Origin: Thermoleophilia bacterium
Lineage (GTDB): Bacteria > Actinomycetota > Thermoleophilia > Gaiellales > JAICJC01
Length of the DNA stretch: 9,211 nucleotides
Direction of reading: 5' to 3'
NCBI GenBank assembly: GCA_025928435.1
Contig: JAICJM010000168.1
Coordinates: 1 to 9,211, forward strand
Numbering within the stretch: position 1 is the first letter of the stretch; every line of letters starts with the position of its first letter. Shown piece after piece: positions 5,892 through 9,211 of this stretch. Below the pieces are notes generated by a model. That model was given only the letters and a program-made list of their open reading frames with translations. It did not search any database and had not been told where the DNA came from. The position numbers and the translations under genes are program-made.

Positions 5892-7564
5892 TCAAGGACC
5901 TGCTCAAGGGTTCGGTGCTCCCGCGCGACAACGACTCGGCCCGCCTGCTCCACCCGACGCGACGGGACATCCCCGGCCGCGATCGCATGCGCCGCTTCGC
6001 ACGCGAAGACGAGGTCGACATGCTGATCATCGGCTGCGGCGCGGGCGGTGGCGTCCTCGCCCAGCGGCTCGCGCGGGCGGGATGGCGGGTGTGCGTGCTC
6101 GAGCGGGGGCCGTTCTGGGATCCGGAGGAGGACTGGGTCTCGGACGAGGCGGGCTCCGACCACATCTACTGGAACGACGTGCGCATCGTCGGCGGGAAGG
6201 ACCCCGTCCAGATGGGCAAGAACAACTCCGGCCACGGCGTCGGCGGCTCGATGGTGCACTACGCCGGCTACACACCCCGCTTCCATCCCTCGGACTTCGA
6301 GACGCAGACGCGCGACGGCGTCGGGGCGGACTGGCCGATCGCCTACCGCGATCTGCGCGAGCACTACGTCCGGGTAGAGCGCGAGCTGCCGGTCGCCGGC
6401 CAGGACTGGCCGTGGGGCGACCCGCACAGCTACCCGCATTCGCCGCACCCGATCTGCGGCGCCGCCGAACGCGCCTGGCAGGGCGCGATCCAGCACGGGA
6501 TCGAGATGCGGGTCGGGCCGGTGGCGATCGCAAACGGCGTCTTCGGCAACCGACCGCACTGCATCTACCGCGGCTTCTGCCTGCAGGGGTGCAAGGTGAA
6601 CGCCAAGGCCAGCCCGCTGGTCACGCACGTCCCGGACGCGCTCGAGCACGGCGCCGAGATCCGCGCCGACTGCATGGCCGTGCGGATCGAGACCGACGGC
6701 TCCGGAAAGGCCACGGGCGTGACCTACGTCCACGACGGACGGGAGTGTTTCCAGCGGGCCGCGGCCGTCGCCGTCTGCGGCTACTCGATCGAGTCGCCCC
6801 GCCTGCTCCTGAACTCGAGCGGGCCGGGATCCCCCAACGGGCTCGGAAACGCCGACGACCAGGTCGGCCGGTACCTGATGGTGCAGGGCGCCCCGCAGGT
6901 GGCGGGCCGGTTCCCGGAGCTGCTGCGGATGTACAAGGCGCCGCCGCCGGAGGTCTCCTCGGAGCAGTTCTACGAGACCGATCCCGCCCGCGACTTCGCG
7001 CGCGGCTTCGCGATCCAGACCATCAGCCCGCTGCCCATCGGCTGGGCGGAGCACGTGCTCGCCGACGGCCATCGCGGCCCCGCGCTGCGCGAGTACATGC
7101 GCGACTACAACCACTGGGCGGTGCTCGGCGGGCTGTCCGAGCTCCTGCCGCAGCCCGAGAACCGGGTCACGCTCGCCGACGAGAAGGACGGGTTCGGCAT
7201 GCCGCTCGCCCGCTTCGACTACACCCAGTGCGAGAATGACCGCCGCAACATCGCCTTCGCGAAGCAGACGCTGCACGACATCTGGGACTCGGCCGGGGCC
7301 CAGGACGTGCTGACGATCGACCGCTACGCCCACCTCGTCGGCGGCTGCCGGATGGGCACGGCGCCCGACAACAGCGTCGTCGACGCCGACCATCGCGTGT
7401 GGGGGACCGAGAACGTGTTCGTGGCGGACGGGAGCGTGATGCCGACCCAGGGCAGCGCGAACCCGGCGCTGACGATCATGGCGCTCGCGTCGCGCCTGGC
7501 CGAGCGGCTCGGCCGCAGGCAGCTGGGTGCGACCCGCCCGTTTGCGTCCGCGGCCCGCGGGTAG
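5888..7564 (+). CDS. GMC-family FAD dehydrogenase, gluconate/sugar dehydrogenase large-subunit type
   Basis: This 558-residue GMC flavoprotein has the FAD-binding Rossmann motif IIGCGAGGG (47-55) ending at E72, and the GMC segment with GGSMVHYAGYTPRFHPSDFE (119-138). The C-terminal part has HLVGGCRMG with probable catalytic H482, then VADGSVMPTQGSANPALT with N525. C225, C231 and C235 form C-x5-C-x3-C, the arrangement I recall for the 3Fe-4S ligands of bacterial FAD glucose dehydrogenase (Cys212/218/222). It would oxidise an alcohol or hydroxy acid and pass electrons out through the cluster, unlike oxygen-using GMC oxidases. There is no signal peptide or membrane helix. The GTG start overlaps the previous stop (GTGA) and has GAAAGGGG at 5875-5882, five bases upstream. 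The substrate is unknown. Confidence 0.93.
   Translation: MIKDLLKGSVLPRDNDSARLLHPTRRDIPGRDRMRRFAREDEVDMLIIGCGAGGGVLAQRLARAGWRVCVLERGPFWDPEEDWVSDEAGSDHIYWNDVRIVGGKDPVQMGKNNSGHGVGGSMVHYAGYTPRFHPSDFETQTRDGVGADWPIAYRDLREHYVRVERELPVAGQDWPWGDPHSYPHSPHPICGAAERAWQGAIQHGIEMRVGPVAIANGVFGNRPHCIYRGFCLQGCKVNAKASPLVTHVPDALEHGAEIRADCMAVRIETDGSGKATGVTYVHDGRECFQRAAAVAVCGYSIESPRLLLNSSGPGSPNGLGNADDQVGRYLMVQGAPQVAGRFPELLRMYKAPPPEVSSEQFYETDPARDFARGFAIQTISPLPIGWAEHVLADGHRGPALREYMRDYNHWAVLGGLSELLPQPENRVTLADEKDGFGMPLARFDYTQCENDRRNIAFAKQTLHDIWDSAGAQDVLTIDRYAHLVGGCRMGTAPDNSVVDADHRVWGTENVFVADGSVMPTQGSANPALTIMALASRLAERLGRRQLGATRPFASAARG
7540..7564 (+). promoter_or_regulatory. Weaker SigB/SigF-type promoter candidate, GTTT-N15-GGGTAG
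   Basis: GTTT at 7540-7543 and GGGTAG at 7559-7564 are separated by 15 bases, inside the last codons of the GMC gene. The final base differs from the GGGTA(T/C) pattern seen in the other two elements. The ten bases ending in this GTTT (CCGCCCGTTT) are also present at 1719-1728. Transcription would start near 7571, almost at the first codon of the NTF2 remnant, and would run into the STAS gene. It could give the STAS gene its own stress-type promoter, but chance is a real alternative. Confidence 0.35.
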
Positions 7565-7572
7565 GAAAAGGT

Positions 7573-7728
7573 GTGGGCGAGCATGACCCGGGCGCGATCG
7601 CCGAGGCCTGCTTCTCGATGTGGCTCGAGAACGACTGGGACCGGCTGCGCGGACTGCTCGCCGACGACGTCGGGTTCCGCGGCCCGCTCGCTCCGCCGGG
7701 CGGCTCACGGCTACACTCAACCCCGTAA
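7573..7728 (+). pseudogene. Truncated NTF2/SnoaL-like protein remnant
   Basis: A GTG at 7573, with AGGA at 7563-7566 six bases upstream, opens a 51-residue frame. Residues 8-40 read like the first helices of an NTF2/SnoaL-like domain: AIAEACFSMWLENDWDRLRG, then LLADDVGFRGPLAP. The frame then passes into unrelated sequence (PPGGSRLHSTP) and stops at TAA (7726-7728). Full domains are about 110-140 residues, so most of the fold is missing, and no continuation is seen in the other frames beyond a few residues. It is best read as a gene truncated by deletion or frameshift, though a short expressed protein cannot be excluded. The family call rests on the DDVxFRGPL pattern. Confidence 0.55.
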
Positions 7729-7744
7729 GGGCGTCCGGGCCCCA

Positions 7745-7794
7745 ACCCATGGTCCGGCCGGAGGGAATCCTTGCGAGCGGATCGAGGACCGGGT
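7745..7794 (+). promoter_or_regulatory. Leader stem that could mask the STAS ribosome binding site
   Basis: ACCC (7745-7748) and GGTCC (7751-7755), with a two-base AT bulge between them, pair with GGACC (7786-7790) and GGGT (7791-7794). This gives nine base pairs and ends directly before the ATG at 7796. The stem takes in GGA of the Shine-Dalgarno sequence GAGGA (7784-7788). The 30-base loop holds the palindrome-like GGCCGG and a second purine-rich stretch, GGAGGG. I do not recognise a known riboswitch or thermometer class; the fold is by eye only. Confidence 0.35.
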
Positions 7795-7795
7795 G

Positions 7796-8167
7796 ATGAC
7801 GGTGTCTGACGTGGGGGGATGGTCGAGCCGGATCGCGCTCGACCAGATCGGCCGTGAGCTGTGGCTCGTGGTGGTCGGCGGTGAGCAGGACCTGGCGACC
7901 GTCGAGCGGCTCCGGGAGGAGCTGGAGCGGGCGGAGGTCGCCGGCGGCGACATCGTGGTCGACCTGTCCCAGGCGACGTTCATCGACTCCTCGGTCGCGG
8001 CGCTGCTGCTCGAGCACGGGGTGCTGCCGGCGACCGATGAGGTCTCGATCGCGCTCGTGATCCCGGCGGCCGGCTTCCCGGCCAAGGTGCTGCGCCTGAT
8101 GAAGGTCTACGACAGGCTGCCCGCCTACGAGTCGCGCGACGACGCGCTGCGCGCGCTGGGGCGCTAG
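7796..8167 (+). CDS. STAS-domain anti-sigma-factor antagonist (SpoIIAA/RsbV-like)
   Basis: This 123-residue protein is a single STAS domain. VVVGGEQDLATVERLREELE (25-44) corresponds to the family's 'GELDLATA' region, and IVVDLSQATFIDSSVAALLL (53-72) is the phosphorylation-site strand and helix. S65 aligns with Ser58 of Bacillus SpoIIAA, the residue phosphorylated by the anti-sigma kinase. The glycine usually found after DSS is valine here. Such proteins bind and neutralise an anti-sigma kinase when unphosphorylated, releasing a SigF/SigB-type factor. No kinase or sigma gene lies in the window. The ATG at 7796 has GAGGA seven bases upstream; GTG at 7793 and 7802 are alternatives. The stop codon lies in a CTAG shared with the convergent HAD gene. 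Nearby stress-type promoters fit the role. Confidence 0.88.
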   Translation: MTVSDVGGWSSRIALDQIGRELWLVVVGGEQDLATVERLREELERAEVAGGDIVVDLSQATFIDSSVAALLLEHGVLPATDEVSIALVIPAAGFPAKVLRLMKVYDRLPAYESRDDALRALGR

Positions 8168-8841
8168 CCGGCCGCGCCGGCCGCGCGAACGGCCTCGAGC
8201 GCCGACTCGAGGTGGTCGGCCAGGTCGGCCGCGTCCTCGAAGACCTCGATGCAGCCGGCGTCCCGCAGCTCCTGTGCGCCGAAGCCGCCCGAGAGGACGC
8301 CGATCGACGCGAACCCCGCCCGGTTGGCTGCGACCGCGTCCCAGGCCGTGTCGCCGATCACGACGACGGCCGGGCTGTCGGGGAGCCGGTCGGCGGCCGT
8401 GGCGATCAGGTCCGGATGCGGCTTCGTCCGCTCGACGTCCGCGCCGGTCGTCCACGCGTCGACGATCTCGCGCGCGTCCAGCAGGTCGATGTAGCGCTCC
8501 ACCTCGCCCTGCTTGGCGCTCGAGGCCAGCACCACCGGGCAGCCGACCCGGCGCAGTGCCGTGAGGAGGTCGCGCCCGCCGGGGAGCGGCCGCACCTCGT
8601 CGATGAGCTCGGCATAGCGCGCCGACTCGCTCTCGCGGATCGCGTCGCCGAGCCGCTCCTCCACGTCGTCGCCGGCGACCGCGGCCACGAGTTGGTCGCC
8701 GCCCATCCCGTTGTGGCGGTGGATGCGCCACAGGGGAACGTCGACGCCGTGGTCAGTGAACGCGCGTCCCCAGGCGATGGTGTGCTGGTAGTTCGTGTCG
8801 ACGAGCGTGCCGTCGATGTCGAGGATCGCGGCCATCGCCAC
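8164..8841 (-). CDS. HAD-superfamily hydrolase (phosphoglycolate-phosphatase-like)
   Basis: From the GTG at 8841 this is 225 residues, the usual length for HAD phosphatases with an alpha-helical cap. Motif I, AILDIDGTLVD (residues 5-15), gives the nucleophile and acid Asp pair (DxD). Motif II is LASSAK, motif III is TKPHPD with the conserved Lys, and motif IV is VVIGDTAWD. The cap lies between DTNYQHTIAW and the VRPLPG segment before motif II. It should cleave a small phosphate ester; the substrate is not readable. AGGAGGAG at 8855-8848 sits six bases before this GTG, ideal spacing. An upstream in-frame ATG at 8922, overlapping the neighbour's stop (TGATG), would add 27 Pro/Gln-rich residues unlike the family. 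ATG at 8835 is a third option. The stop shares CTAG with the STAS gene. Confidence 0.9.
   Translation of the reverse strand: MAMAAILDIDGTLVDTNYQHTIAWGRAFTDHGVDVPLWRIHRHNGMGGDQLVAAVAGDDVEERLGDAIRESESARYAELIDEVRPLPGGRDLLTALRRVGCPVVLASSAKQGEVERYIDLLDAREIVDAWTTGADVERTKPHPDLIATAADRLPDSPAVVVIGDTAWDAVAANRAGFASIGVLSGGFGAQELRDAGCIEVFEDAADLADHLESALEAVRAAGAAG
8167..8181. terminator. Hairpin at the convergent gene junction
   Basis: GCCGGC (8167-8172) pairs with GCCGGC (8176-8181) around the loop CGC, just past the STAS stop and inside the last codons of the HAD gene. It could slow or stop transcription from either side, but neither side has a T tract, so it is not a typical intrinsic terminator. Confidence 0.25.
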
Positions 8842-8847
8842 GCCGGA

Positions 8848-8855
8848 CTCCTCCT
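8848..8855 (-). promoter_or_regulatory. Ribosome binding site that favours the internal HAD start
   Basis: On the minus strand AGGAGGAG is followed after six bases by GTG (8841) and then an ATG at 8835. The neighbouring gene has the same arrangement, AGGAGG then six bases then GTGGC, so GTG at 8841 is preferred over the ATG at 8922, which has no good site. The motif could also arise by chance from two GAG codons of a longer reading frame. Confidence 0.55.
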
Positions 8856-8921
8856 GCGTCGGCTGCGCGTCCAGCGGCTCGCCGGAGGCGGGCGGCGGCT
8901 GCCTGGGCGGCGGCTGGGACA

Positions 8922-9194
8922 TCAGGCCCCGAGCCCCGCGGCCCGCTGCGTCCGCTCCCACGCCCGGATCACCACGCGCGCCACCTCGCCGATCTCGTCG
9001 CCCCGGGCGAGGAAGTCCGGGACGGTGAAGGTGAGCTTCGCGTCGTCGGGCCCCTCGAGCTCGACGGCGAGCGCGTCGCCGTCGTGCCCGCGGATCGAGG
9101 CGTACCGCCATTCCGGCGCGCCGGGGACGCCCACGCGCCCCTGGTCGTCGTACGGCGTGTCGTCGCCGCCGCGATGTTCCGGTGAGCCGGCCAC
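8922..9194 (-). CDS. Conserved-looking hypothetical protein, 90 residues
   Basis: I do not recognise this protein. It has a hydrophilic, glycine- and aspartate-rich N-terminus (1-27). A compact part follows that begins WRYASIRGHDGDALAVELEG (29-48), alternating in a way that suggests beta strands. It continues through KLTFTVPDFLARGDEIGEVA to a helix, VVIRAWERTQRAAG. There is no signal peptide or membrane segment. The GTG start at 9194 is well supported by AGGAGG (9206-9201), six bases upstream. It lies immediately upstream of the HAD gene on the same strand, and its stop codon overlaps an in-frame ATG of that gene, so the two are probably co-transcribed. Any promoter lies beyond the right edge of the window. 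Confidence 0.7.
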   Translation of the reverse strand: MAGSPEHRGGDDTPYDDQGRVGVPGAPEWRYASIRGHDGDALAVELEGPDDAKLTFTVPDFLARGDEIGEVARVVIRAWERTQRAAGLGA

Positions 9195-9200
9195 GCCGGG

Positions 9201-9206
9201 CCTCCT
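9201..9206 (-). promoter_or_regulatory. Ribosome binding site of the 90-residue protein
   Basis: Minus-strand AGGAGG lies six bases before the GTG at 9194. It is a full anti-16S match and fixes this start, which would otherwise be doubtful because it is not ATG. Confidence 0.7.
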
Positions 9207-9211
9207 ACCCC

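Noticed and set aside
6370..6376. GGGTAG inside the GMC gene as a further stress promoter
   Set aside because: No GTTT lies 14-17 bases upstream and no gene start follows.
5792..8731. A minus-strand open frame of 979 codons opposite the GMC and STAS genes
   Set aside because: It runs across several unrelated genes including the HAD gene, is compositionally a shadow, and contains no recognisable domain.
1..9211. CRISPR array, insertion sequence, integrase or attachment site next to the tRNA
   Set aside because: No regularly spaced repeats, transposase or integrase frame is seen, and no copy of the tRNA 3' end was noticed elsewhere in the window, so there is no sign of an integrated element here.

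Overview
The window is a very GC-rich, densely coded stretch of bacterial chromosome. It has frequent GTG starts, genes joined by 1-4 base overlaps, and families typical of Actinobacteria in the broad sense: DUF3618, BrkB/YihY, large ThDP enzymes, and STAS anti-sigma antagonists. A high-GC actinobacterium, perhaps of the Solirubrobacterales/Thermoleophilia type, fits best. That placement is inference from composition and gene content, as no marker gene is present.

Layout, left to right: (1) a complete tRNA-Lys(TTT) at 66-138. (2) A plus-strand operon, 249-1710, encoding a small DUF3618-like helical protein, a six-helix BrkB/YihY membrane protein and a small two-helix membrane protein. (3) A five-gene plus-strand operon, 1805-7564, encoding a ThDP-dependent 2-keto-acid enzyme, a mandelate-racemase-group enolase-superfamily enzyme, a four-helix membrane protein, a gluconate-2-dehydrogenase subunit-3 protein and a GMC flavoprotein with a Cys-x5-Cys-x3-Cys motif. 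(4) A truncated NTF2/SnoaL-like remnant, 7573-7728, then a STAS-domain anti-sigma-factor antagonist, 7796-8167. (5) A convergent minus-strand pair, 9194 to 8164, encoding an unrecognised 90-residue protein and a HAD phosphatase. The HAD and STAS genes share the CTAG that holds both stop codons.

The most striking signal is regulatory. Both plus-strand operons are preceded by GTTT-N16-GGGTAC, which matches the SigB/SigF-type (general stress) promoter pattern of actinobacteria and has the same spacer in both places. A third, weaker copy (GTTT-N15-GGGTAG) lies at the end of the GMC gene, just ahead of the NTF2 remnant and the STAS gene. The window may therefore be a small general-stress regulon that includes a member of the partner-switching machinery.

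Metabolically, the five-gene operon combines a complete mandelate-racemase-type active site, a flavoprotein dehydrogenase and a ThDP enzyme. These are the same three chemistries as the mandelate pathway (racemise or dehydrate a 2-hydroxy acid, oxidise it to a 2-keto acid, cleave the keto acid). The dehydrogenase here is instead a GMC/gluconate-dehydrogenase type with a likely iron-sulfur cluster, and no export signal or cytochrome c subunit is visible. The substrate cannot be read from sequence; a sugar acid or another 2-hydroxy acid is the natural guess.
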